Shown: positions 1 through 7,595 of the stretch, piece by piece
Layout of the letters: every line of letters starts with the position of its first letter
Position numbering within the stretch: the first letter of the stretch is position 1
NCBI GenBank assembly: GCA_027084145.1
Contig: JALWLM010000473.1
Span: 1 to 10,095 of the forward strand
DNA length: 10,095 nucleotides
Source: Crocinitomicaceae bacterium
GTDB lineage: Bacteria; Bacteroidota; Bacteroidia; Flavobacteriales_D; Crocinitomicaceae
Direction of reading: 5' to 3'
The notes under the pieces: generated by a model
Database searches by the model: none
Told to the model about the DNA's origin: nothing
What the model saw: only the letters and a program-made list of their open reading frames with translations
Position numbers and translations under genes: made by a program

Positions 1-127
1 AAGCAAAATAGAACGAAATGAAAGAAGAGCTACAGTTTCAATGATTAGAACAATTGCAGAACAATTAAATATTCCTTTAAAACAACTTGAATTTGAATTT
101 TTGAAAGATACTATCACCACAGATTAA
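1..127 (+). CDS. XRE-family helix-turn-helix regulator, C-terminal fragment (probable)
   Basis: The frame starting at base 2 is open to a TAA at 125-127 and gives 41 residues. They begin SKIERNERRATVSM and continue IAEQLNIPLKQLEFEF. The pattern 'SKIE-x-xxR-x-xxxxxxxxIAxxLxIxLxxLxxE' matches the second half of Cro/C1-type HTH domains: recognition helix end, then helices 4 and 5. The short length after the HTH suggests a small single-domain regulator of under 100 residues, but its start lies outside the window. It sits 50 bp upstream of a helicase-methyltransferase pair in the same direction. A small XRE protein in front of restriction-modification genes is the usual position of a controller (C) protein, so control of this pair is a reasonable inference. 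Only the C-terminus is visible, so the family call is likely but not certain. Confidence 0.6.
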   Translation, partial: SKIERNERRATVSMIRTIAEQLNIPLKQLEFEFLKDTITTD

Positions 128-135
128 AACAATTT

Positions 136-174
136 TAAATTTCTAAAGGAAAATTTAACTAAAATTTCAAAGGA
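136..174 (+). promoter_or_regulatory. Repeats in the leader of the helicase gene, possible operator
   Basis: The spacer between the HTH gene and the helicase gene holds an inverted repeat, taaattt at 136-142 and aaattta at 151-157. It also holds a near-direct repeat: aaatttctaaagga at 137-150 and aaatttcaaagga at 162-174, differing by one inserted T. Each copy ends in an AAAGGA that could bind the ribosome, and the second lies just before the ATG at 178. Binding by the upstream HTH protein is inference. In DNA this AT-rich, the inverted repeat alone could be chance. Confidence 0.3.
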
Positions 175-177
175 ATT

Positions 178-3100
178 ATGAGTACAAAATTTTTCACAAA
201 TAAAAACGAGAATAGTCTCTTTAATAAATTAAAAGGAATATTCAGTCATCAAGATATTCACTATTTTGATGCTCTTATTGGTTATTTTCGTGCATCTGGT
301 TATTTCAAAGTTAGACCATTATTAAATGATGTTCCTCAAATAAGAATTTTGGTAGGAATCAATGTTGATGAATTGGCTGCTCAAGCAAAACAATTGGGTC
401 AAATGTATCTTGAAAATACTGACAAAACTAAAGATGAATTCCTAAATTTTGTTTCAAAAGATATAGCTAATGCTGATTATAGTATAGAAATTGAACAAGG
501 TGTTATTCAATTTATTAATGACATTATTTCAGAAAAGGTAATCATAAAAGCTCACGGAAGTAAAGATTTAGTAAATCACGCAAAAATTTACATATTTAGA
601 CCTGAACCTTTCAATCAACATACCAATGGAAGTGTAATTACAGGCTCTTCAAATCTTACGGATGCTGGTTTAGGAACAAAACAAATTCCAAACTATGAAT
701 TCAATGTCCTATTAAAAGATTATGAAGATGTAAAATTTGCAACGGATGAATTTGAACAACTTTGGAAAGAAGCAACGGATGTACTTCCTGTAGATATTAA
801 AAAACTTAAAAAGAAAACCTATCTAAATGATGAACTAAAACCCTATGATTTATACATTAAAATGCTTATTGAGTATTTTGGTGATGCCGTAATTCGAGAT
901 AAAATAACCAATAAAGATTTACCTGAAGGTTATACTAATTTGCAATACCAAGCTGATGCTGTTGTTGAAGGGTTTAATAAATTAATGAAACACAACGGAT
1001 TTATTTTAGCTGATGTAGTTGGTTTAGGTAAAACGGTTGTTGCCGCTAGAATCATAAAAAAATATATCGAAAAAAACGGACACAGCACCAAAGTTTTAGT
1101 TGTATTTCCTAACGCTTTAGAAACCAACTGGAAAAACACCATTAAAGACTTTGGAATGTCTAATTATGTTCAATTTATAACTACTGGTAGTTTGCATAAA
1201 ATTATTGATTCGGACAACATTAATTATAGTAGTCCAGAAGAATTTGATTTGATTGTTGTTGACGAATCTCATAAATTTAGAACGAGTGGTTCAAATATGT
1301 ACGGTTTATTAGAACTGATTTGTAAAACGCCAAGAATTACCGTTGGTAATGATATAAACAGAAAGAAAAAAGTAATGCTTATTTCTGCTACACCTTTAAA
1401 CAATAAACCTGAGGATATTGCCAATCAAATTTATTTGTTTCAAGATTCAAGAAAATCTACTATTGAAGGTGTTCCAAATTTACAATCGTTTTTTTCAACA
1501 AAAATAGAAGATTACAAAAAATTATATAAAATTAAAGACCATAAAAAGCTTATTCAAAAAGTTAAAGCTATTTATGAGCCAATACGAGACAAAATATTTA
1601 CCGAAATTGTTATCCGCAGAACAAGAGCAGATATTCAAAATATAAAAAGATACAAAGAAGATGTTGCCGAACAAGGTTTGTCCTTTCCGGATATTAGAGA
1701 ACCACAAAAAATTGAATATGCTTTTGATGACAAACTAAATACTCTTTTTTACGAAACGGTATTAAACTTAATCGAAAATATAGGATACTTTAGATATAGA
1801 GCTATTGAATTTATTAATGATGAATATCAAGATGTTTATGATAATTCAGGATTAATTTCTAGACAACTTGCGGTTATTATGAAAACCCAATTAGTAAAAA
1901 GATTAGAGAGCAGTTTTCACGCTTTTAAAAAATCATTAAAACGTTTTTACATTTCCAATCAAAGAATGATTGAAATGTTTGAGAACGATAAAATATATGT
2001 AGCACCAGACTTAAACATAAATAAACTGTATGATGATGGCAAAGAAGACCAGATTGAAGCAAAAATAAATGAGCTTAACGAATCTGCACCTAATAACGCC
2101 ATTTACAAAGCAGATGATTTTGACCCTGAATTATTAGATGGTTTAAAAAGAGACCAAAAAATATTAACCGATTTGTTCAACAAATGGGAAAAAATAAAAA
2201 AAGACCCAAAACTAGAAACCTTTTTTGATAAATTGGAGAATATCTTTATGGGAAAGGATAATATAGAAAAAAAATTAGTAGTCTTTTCTGAATCCAAAGA
2301 AACGGTTAATTATTTAGCAAAAAAATTAGAAGAAAAAGGTAGAAATGACGTACTTGCTATAAGTGCTGCAAATTCTAAAAACAAGTTCAAAACGATACGT
2401 AAAAATTTTGATGCCAATTATCCCGATAAACAAGTTAATGATTACAATATAATCATTACTACGGAGGTATTGGCAGAAGGAATAAATTTACATAGAAGTA
2501 ACGTAATTCTTAATTACGATATTCCTTGGAATGCTACAAAATTAATGCAAAGAATAGGGCGTGTAAACCGTATTGGTACTAAAGCTAAGGAAATACTAAT
2601 TTATAATTTTTATCCTACAGCACAATCTAACGAATTAATTGAACTCAACGAAAAAGCATTAAAAAAACTTCAAGGTTTTCATTCTGCTTTTGGAGAAGAT
2701 AGTAAAATCTATTCTGAACAAGAAGAAATGATTGATAATATTTTAGGAAACTTGCAACCTAAAGAAGAAATAGACGAACGCCTTCAATACTTAGAATTGA
2801 TACGTGAATTATATCAAAACAATCCTAAGGAATATATTCGCCTAAAAAAATTGCCTGTAAAATCTAGAGTAGCAAGATTGGCTAAATCCAAAGAAAAAGA
2901 AGCCAAACAAGTAGTAGGGCAAACTATTGTAGATGCTTCTCTTTGTTACCTGAGAAACACAATGAAAGAAGGATTTTATTTAAGTAATGGTAAACACTGT
3001 ACTGAAATTACTTTTGTGCAAGCTGCTAGACTTTTCAAAGCCGAAAAAAATGAGCAACCTGAGAAACAAGAGCTAAATAAAAATCACTTTATTGCTGTAA

Positions 3101-3522
3101 AAACTGCTATAAATCAATTCAAATCGGTTTATAATACGGTGTTTTCTATTGAAGAATATGATACCAGCAATCTGTCGGTTCAAGAACGAAATGCAGTTAT
3201 GTTCTTAAAATCAGTACTTAGTTTAAAACGTAATTTTCCAAATGAAATTTCAGATGAATTTGAAGATATGCTTAATGCTGCACTCAAAATTATTTATATG
3301 GGTGTTTTCAGAAAATTTAGAACCGAAATTTCAAGCCTTGCGGCTCGACAAAAAAAGAAAAAGTTACCTCTTGAAAAAATAATATCCGAATTGAATATGG
3401 TGATGAATAAATATCCAATAAGGCAAATTACGAGAATGGACGCATTAAAGTTTGAACAAGATGAACAAAACAAAGCAAAATTTGAAGATCCAAAAATTGT
3501 GTTAACCGAAATATTTAGTTAA
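178..3522 (+). CDS. PLD-nuclease / SNF2-type helicase fusion protein of a restriction or defence system
   Basis: A 1114-residue cytoplasmic protein predicted to translocate on DNA using ATP and to cut it. Residues 1-200 form a phospholipase-D-type nuclease domain: HAK at 134-136, GSSNL at 156-160 and the NYEFN stretch at 172-176. The acidic residue usual five positions after the HxK lysine is not there (R141). The SF2 helicase core follows: Walker A GLGKT at 282-286, DESH Walker B at 362-365, SATPLNN at 403-409, TTEVLAEGINL at 761-771 and QRIGRVNRIG at 791-800. The form VVGLGKT with DESH resembles HepA/RapA-like SNF2 helicases. Residues 820-1114 look helical and I recognise no domain in them. 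The ATG at 178 is preceded by AAAGGA and the PLD domain starts soon after it. Its stop lies 1 bp before the methyltransferase start, so the two are almost surely co-transcribed. A single polypeptide would do what separate PLD nuclease and helicase subunits do in NgoAVII/CglI-type systems; that comparison is inference. Confidence 0.88.
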   Translation: MSTKFFTNKNENSLFNKLKGIFSHQDIHYFDALIGYFRASGYFKVRPLLNDVPQIRILVGINVDELAAQAKQLGQMYLENTDKTKDEFLNFVSKDIANADYSIEIEQGVIQFINDIISEKVIIKAHGSKDLVNHAKIYIFRPEPFNQHTNGSVITGSSNLTDAGLGTKQIPNYEFNVLLKDYEDVKFATDEFEQLWKEATDVLPVDIKKLKKKTYLNDELKPYDLYIKMLIEYFGDAVIRDKITNKDLPEGYTNLQYQADAVVEGFNKLMKHNGFILADVVGLGKTVVAARIIKKYIEKNGHSTKVLVVFPNALETNWKNTIKDFGMSNYVQFITTGSLHKIIDSDNINYSSPEEFDLIVVDESHKFRTSGSNMYGLLELICKTPRITVGNDINRKKKVMLISATPLNNKPEDIANQIYLFQDSRKSTIEGVPNLQSFFSTKIEDYKKLYKIKDHKKLIQKVKAIYEPIRDKIFTEIVIRRTRADIQNIKRYKEDVAEQGLSFPDIREPQKIEYAFDDKLNTLFYETVLNLIENIGYFRYRAIEFINDEYQDVYDNSGLISRQLAVIMKTQLVKRLESSFHAFKKSLKRFYISNQRMIEMFENDKIYVAPDLNINKLYDDGKEDQIEAKINELNESAPNNAIYKADDFDPELLDGLKRDQKILTDLFNKWEKIKKDPKLETFFDKLENIFMGKDNIEKKLVVFSESKETVNYLAKKLEEKGRNDVLAISAANSKNKFKTIRKNFDANYPDKQVNDYNIIITTEVLAEGINLHRSNVILNYDIPWNATKLMQRIGRVNRIGTKAKEILIYNFYPTAQSNELIELNEKALKKLQGFHSAFGEDSKIYSEQEEMIDNILGNLQPKEEIDERLQYLELIRELYQNNPKEYIRLKKLPVKSRVARLAKSKEKEAKQVVGQTIVDASLCYLRNTMKEGFYLSNGKHCTEITFVQAARLFKAEKNEQPEKQELNKNHFIAVKTAINQFKSVYNTVFSIEEYDTSNLSVQERNAVMFLKSVLSLKRNFPNEISDEFEDMLNAALKIIYMGVFRKFRTEISSLAARQKKKKLPLEKIISELNMVMNKYPIRQITRMDALKFEQDEQNKAKFEDPKIVLTEIFS

Positions 3523-3523
3523 G

Positions 3524-6500
3524 ATGGAAAAAAATGCATTACGAGACATATTACAAAGTCCATACAAAAGAGAATCTTGGATTAAAACCTTACAATTTTT
3601 ATCAGGACAGAAAAACGCCTTAACTATTTTTGTTGAACCCAAAGAAATTACCCTAAGTTTTCAAAAACAAAAGAACATAGTTCGTAAACTCATTCAGTTA
3701 GGTACTTTAAAAACCACTGACAATACTGTTTTGCCTATATTTGAAATAGAACTACAAGATAAAATAAAAATTGAATACAATAGAGTTGGTGTAAACGAAC
3801 TGATTAAAGATTATATACTAAAAGATGCCCAAAAAGGTGCTATTGCAACCTATCACCACAAAGACTGCACACCAAAAGAATGGCGTTTTTCTTTTATAAG
3901 CAAACACGGTGCAAGCGACTTTTTTGAAGAAGCAGAAACCATAGAAACCACACCAAAAAAATACACCTACATTTTTGGTACACGCGAACCACACAGAACC
4001 GCTTTAGAGCGTTTGTTTAATTTAAAACAATCTTCTTTTAACTTAGAAGACTTTTTTGAAGCGTTTAATGTAGAACCAGTATCTAAAAACTTCTTTAAAG
4101 AGTACAAAAACTTTTATTTAGACTTTGTACATCATCTAGCTACAACAGATAATCGTAGTGTTTTTGAAAATGTATATGGCAAAGATAAAGTTGATTTAGA
4201 AATACGCAATTTTGTAAAACGATTACTAGGTCGTATTGTGTTTTTATATTTTTTACAAAAGAAAAATTGGCTAGCAGCTACCAATAAAAACTATGAAGAT
4301 GGCGACCCCAATTTTTTAGAAAATTTATATAAAGCTGAGTATGGAGAAATAGAGCAAGATCAATTTTATGGAAGTTGGTTAAGCAAACTGTTTTTTGAAG
4401 CCTTAAACACACCCAACAGAACCAATGACGCTTTTGAACTGCCAAACAAAACCAAACGTTGGATTCCGTTTTTAAACGGTGGTTTGTTTGAAGAAAACCA
4501 AGAACCTAAAAACCATAAAAAACTCAATTTTCCGGTACATTTATTTGAAGAATTATTTCATTTTTTTAATGGCTATAATTTTACCATTTACGAAAACAGC
4601 CCAGAAGACCACATTGTAGCTGTTGACCCGGAAATGTTGGGAAATATTTTTGAAAACTTGCTAGAAGATAATGCCGACAAAGGTGCTTTTTATACACCTA
4701 AAGAAATTGTGCATTATATGACACAAGAAAGTTTGATAGAATACCTACATACTAAAACCAACAAACCCAAAGCAGCATTAGAAAACCTAGTAAAACATCA
4801 AAATGGCGAATCGTTTTCTAGAGATGATTTATTGCAAATAGAAAATTATATCGACAAAGTAAAAATTTGCGACCCTGCCATTGGTTCGGGTGCTTTCCCT
4901 ATGGGATTGTTGCAAGAAATTTTTGCCCTAAAGCAATACATTCATTTTGCAATGGGTTACGAAATTTGGAGTCCTGCAAAAATAAAACAAGACATCATTC
5001 AAAACTCTATTTATGGTGTAGATATAGAAACTGGAGCTGTTGACATTGCTCGTTTGCGTTTTTGGTTGTCTTTGGTAGTAGATGAGCCAACACCAAAACC
5101 ATTGCCAAATTTAGACTATAAAATAATGCAAGGCAATAGTTTGATAGAAGAGTTTGCAGGTATAGATTTAGCTACACTGATGGAAGAAGAAGGTGAAAAA
5201 ATAGTTGAACAAACTGCTTTGGATTTGGGTGATGATTACAATGCTAAAATTACCATTTTTGACAAAGCAGATAAAGCTCATTTTCAGCAATTGTTAAAAA
5301 AATACTATGCACCGGAAGAATGGGAAAAACAACACAACGAAAAAGTAGATAAATATGCCGTAAAAAAGGAAATTAATAACTTTGTAGAAGGCAGAATACA
5401 CGCCATTATTGATAAAGAAAAAAGAGATTTAGAAGCTAAAGTTGAAAAGTTTGAAAAAGACCACAACATAAAAAACGAAAACCAATTACAACAATTAATT
5501 GAAGCTAAAAAAATAAACCCAAAAGCAAAAGGCTTTAAAGACTACCAAACTAAAAAAGAACGACTAAAAGAAATAGACCAAACCGAGCAGCAACTCATAA
5601 ACTTTCAGTACACAGACGACAGACCTTATTTTATGTGGCACGTATTTTTTAATGATGTGTTTGAACAAGGCGGTTTTGATATTGTGATTGGTAATCCGCC
5701 TTATGTATCCGCTTTAACAATGAGAAGATCATACATTGAAAAATCTATTTATAAAAAATATTATCCTGAAGCAACAGGTTCATATGATTTATACATTTTA
5801 TTTTTGCTAAAGGCAAAAGAAATAATTAACAAAAATGGTATATACTCTTGGATTATACCAAATAAATTTTTAATCGCGAATTATGCTTCAAAAACTAAAA
5901 ATATTTTAATTAATGAATATAATCTACAATATGCGTTGAATGTTTCTTCTTTTAATGTATTTGATGGTGTAGGTGTTTATCCAATAATTATTTTTGGAGG
6001 TGGAAATAAAAGTATTGAATTTAAAGAATATTATTTAAAAGATTACTCGCATTTATCAAAGAGAAAATTCAGTGAACCTAAAAAATTACCAAAATATAGG
6101 ACGCTCAAAGACTTTAATATAAAAATTGGTTCTGGAGCAACTGGTTTTCAAGCAAAAGAAATTATTAAGTATTTACATCAAGAAAAAGTAGAGGGTTCTA
6201 TTCCTTTTACAGTTAGTGGTAATGTAGATAGGTATAGTTGGAATAATAAAAAAGTAAAGTATCAAAGAGAGAGTTATAAAGAAGCTTATTATAAAAAAAA
6301 TGATTTTTTAGCAATATCGAAATGGAATTTCTGGTGTAAACCCAAAATTGTTATTGCTGGTATGACAAAAATTATTGAGGCTGTTTATGTTGAAGAACCT
6401 TTGGCTTTAGGTGTAGGTATTTATGGAATTTATGACTTTGCTGATTATAATCCATATTTTTTGACAGCTCTTTTAAATAGTCAATATTACTCATATTATT

Positions 6501-6940
6501 TCATAAATAAATTCAAAGACAAACATTTAGCTGGTGGTTATTTAGCTATTAATAAAGGTACAATAGAAAACTTTCCGCTAATTCCTATAGAAATGTCTAT
6601 TCAAGTAGATTTATCTTTACTATCACAAATAATACACCTATACATTAATAACAAAGTTAACACACAAATCGCCTTATTTTTTGAAGAAGTAATAGATGCT
6701 TGTGTCTATGAGTTGTATTTTAAAGAAGAAATGCACAGCAAACAAATTAACGTTTTAGATTTAGTACAAGCAGCAATACATAAAGTGTTTGGCAATTTTG
6801 AGAATGTAGATTTAACCAAAGAACAAGACAAAATCTGGCAATTGTACAACAAGCTAAAAGATAGTGAAGTGCAAAAACGTATGCGTATGTTTGTTAGCAA
6901 AAGCCCTGAGGTGTTAAAGCCTATAATACAGCATAGTTGA
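3524..6940 (+). CDS. Eco57I-type adenine-specific DNA methyltransferase with C-terminal target-recognition region
   Basis: A 1138-residue protein predicted to transfer methyl groups from S-adenosylmethionine to the N6 of adenine. Motif X is GAFYTPKEIV at 387-396, the AdoMet-binding motif I is DPAIGSGAF at 450-458, and the catalytic motif IV is NPPY at 724-727. The NPPY form marks N6-adenine enzymes of the gamma class. Between motifs I and IV lies an insert rich in K and E (about 600-690) that is probably coiled-coil. After NPPY, the region to about residue 1030 contains ALLNSQYYSYYF (982-993) and ENFPLIPI (about 1015-1022), the pattern at the end of TaqI-like specificity domains. Residues 1-360 are an extension of the kind seen in large Eco57I/BrxX-like methylases. 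I see no clear PD-(D/E)xK nuclease motif there, so cutting probably falls to the PLD-helicase encoded just upstream. The bases for residues about 727-1030 are much more AT-rich than the rest of the gene. Alternatives are a BREX PglX or DISARM methylase, but no partner genes of those systems are present. Confidence 0.9.
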   Translation: MEKNALRDILQSPYKRESWIKTLQFLSGQKNALTIFVEPKEITLSFQKQKNIVRKLIQLGTLKTTDNTVLPIFEIELQDKIKIEYNRVGVNELIKDYILKDAQKGAIATYHHKDCTPKEWRFSFISKHGASDFFEEAETIETTPKKYTYIFGTREPHRTALERLFNLKQSSFNLEDFFEAFNVEPVSKNFFKEYKNFYLDFVHHLATTDNRSVFENVYGKDKVDLEIRNFVKRLLGRIVFLYFLQKKNWLAATNKNYEDGDPNFLENLYKAEYGEIEQDQFYGSWLSKLFFEALNTPNRTNDAFELPNKTKRWIPFLNGGLFEENQEPKNHKKLNFPVHLFEELFHFFNGYNFTIYENSPEDHIVAVDPEMLGNIFENLLEDNADKGAFYTPKEIVHYMTQESLIEYLHTKTNKPKAALENLVKHQNGESFSRDDLLQIENYIDKVKICDPAIGSGAFPMGLLQEIFALKQYIHFAMGYEIWSPAKIKQDIIQNSIYGVDIETGAVDIARLRFWLSLVVDEPTPKPLPNLDYKIMQGNSLIEEFAGIDLATLMEEEGEKIVEQTALDLGDDYNAKITIFDKADKAHFQQLLKKYYAPEEWEKQHNEKVDKYAVKKEINNFVEGRIHAIIDKEKRDLEAKVEKFEKDHNIKNENQLQQLIEAKKINPKAKGFKDYQTKKERLKEIDQTEQQLINFQYTDDRPYFMWHVFFNDVFEQGGFDIVIGNPPYVSALTMRRSYIEKSIYKKYYPEATGSYDLYILFLLKAKEIINKNGIYSWIIPNKFLIANYASKTKNILINEYNLQYALNVSSFNVFDGVGVYPIIIFGGGNKSIEFKEYYLKDYSHLSKRKFSEPKKLPKYRTLKDFNIKIGSGATGFQAKEIIKYLHQEKVEGSIPFTVSGNVDRYSWNNKKVKYQRESYKEAYYKKNDFLAISKWNFWCKPKIVIAGMTKIIEAVYVEEPLALGVGIYGIYDFADYNPYFLTALLNSQYYSYYFINKFKDKHLAGGYLAINKGTIENFPLIPIEMSIQVDLSLLSQIIHLYINNKVNTQIALFFEEVIDACVYELYFKEEMHSKQINVLDLVQAAIHKVFGNFENVDLTKEQDKIWQLYNKLKDSEVQKRMRMFVSKSPEVLKPIIQHS

Positions 6941-6942
6941 AA

Positions 6943-6974
6943 TTTTAATTACCCCAAAATCAGTGTAATTAAAA
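6943..6974. promoter_or_regulatory. 10-bp inverted repeat between the methyltransferase and KilA-N genes
   Basis: ttttaattac at 6943-6952 and gtaattaaaa at 6965-6974 are exact reverse complements around a 12-base loop. The repeat begins 2 bp after the methyltransferase stop and ends 24 bp before the KilA-N start. It could be a weak transcription terminator or an operator for the KilA-N gene. The stem has two G/C pairs and no T-run follows it, so it is not a standard intrinsic terminator. Confidence 0.35.
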
Positions 6975-6998
6975 AGAAAACAATAAAAGAACTAAAAT

Positions 6999-7499
6999 AT
7001 GGCAAAAAAGGAAAAATTAAATGTAAAAGGAAATGAAATAACTGTGGTATCAATAGATAAGCAAGATTATATTTCTCTTACAGATATTGCAAAATACAAA
7101 ACTAACGACACAAGCGCAGTAATTGCCAATTGGATGCGTAATCGCAACACTATTGAGTTTCTGGGTATTTGGGAAACACTTTACAATCCTAATTTTAAAC
7201 CCCTCGAATTCGAGGGGTTTAGAAAACAAGCTGGACTAAATGCTTTTACGCTTTCACCACAAAAATGGGTAAATGCAACAAGTGCCAAAGGGTTTACTGT
7301 TAAAGCAGGTAGATATGGCGGAACTTATGCCCACAAAGATATTGCTTTTAAGTTTGCAAGTTGGATTTCGGTAGAATTTGAGCTTTATATAATTAAAGAA
7401 TTTCAACGCTTAAAAAAAGAGGAAAGCAAAAGGCTCAATTTAGAATGGAATCTACAAATGGATAAACCGCTCCAAAATGTGCCACTCATTCCGGAGTAA
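6999..7499 (+). pseudogene. KilA-N domain protein, 3' end cut off by an IS21 insertion
   Basis: The open frame gives 166 residues, of which about 1-153 appear native. The KilA-N domain is a DNA-binding fold common in phage and bacterial accessory genes. It is supported by YISLTDIAKY (24-33), NWMRNRNTIEFLGIWE (44-59), AGLNAFTLSPQKW (78-90) and GRYGGTYAHKDIAFKFASWI (104-123), followed by VEFELYIIKEFQRLKKEE. From memory, Bacteroidota relatives run to roughly 260-280 residues, with a further C-terminal domain that is absent here. The last dozen residues (MDKPLQNVPLIPE) are translated from the left-end repeats of the IS, and the stop at 7497-7499 also lies in the IS, so the product would be a chimera. 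The missing part is not in the window. The gene lies 58 bp after the methyltransferase in the same direction. Any role in the defence system is unproven. The KilA-N call is firm; whether the truncated protein works is unknown. Confidence 0.85.
7196..7221. repeat. Perfect 26-bp palindrome inside the KilA-N coding sequence
   Basis: The 13 bases taaacccctcgaa at 7196-7208 are followed directly by their exact reverse complement ttcgaggggttta at 7209-7221. The palindrome encodes KPLEFEGF, residues 67-74 of the KilA-N protein. It is richer in G+C than the surrounding DNA. No T-run follows on either strand, so it does not look like a terminator. Confidence 0.9.
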
Positions 7500-7532
7500 A
7501 ATGTGCCACTTATTCCGCTCCAAAATGTGCCA
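7467..7532. repeat. Three left-end repeats of the IS21 element, 24-bp spacing
   Basis: ccgctccaaaatgtgcca occurs at 7467-7484 and again, identical, at 7515-7532. A middle copy, ccggagtaaaatgtgcca at 7491-7508, differs at four positions. Copies 1-2 and 2-3 are each 24 bp apart, with ctcatt and cttatt as linkers. IS21-family ends are known to carry several short repeats that bind the transposase, and these fit that role. Their translation gives the recurring PLQNVPLIP at the end of the KilA-N frame and before IstA. Confidence 0.85.
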
Positions 7533-7595
7533 AAAAAATTACGAATTAAATTCTACTTAAAGGACCTTTGCAAAAAAATAAATAAAAGGTTCGTT

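Noticed and set aside
178..6940. BREX or DISARM locus
   Set aside because: No pglZ, brxC, drmA or drmB gene is in the window, and the PLD domain is fused to the helicase. Genes upstream of base 1 cannot be excluded.
6943..6974. Intrinsic terminator after the methyltransferase gene
   Set aside because: The stem is almost all A-T and no T-run follows it. It is kept only as an inverted repeat of unknown role.
7467..7532. Repeats considered as a CRISPR-like array
   Set aside because: The linkers are 6 bases, nearly identical, and far too short to be spacers. The position fits an IS21 end.
7503..7595. N-terminal 31-codon extension of IstA starting at the ATG at 7503
   Set aside because: These codons translate the terminal repeats (PLIPLQNVP) and have no resemblance to IstA. 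The ATG at 7596 leads directly into the HTH.
7540..7595. Bacteroidota-type promoter (TAnnTTTG) before istA
   Set aside because: GACCTTTG near 7564-7571 is one base off the -7 element, but no TTTG is seen at the proper distance upstream, so the support is too weak.
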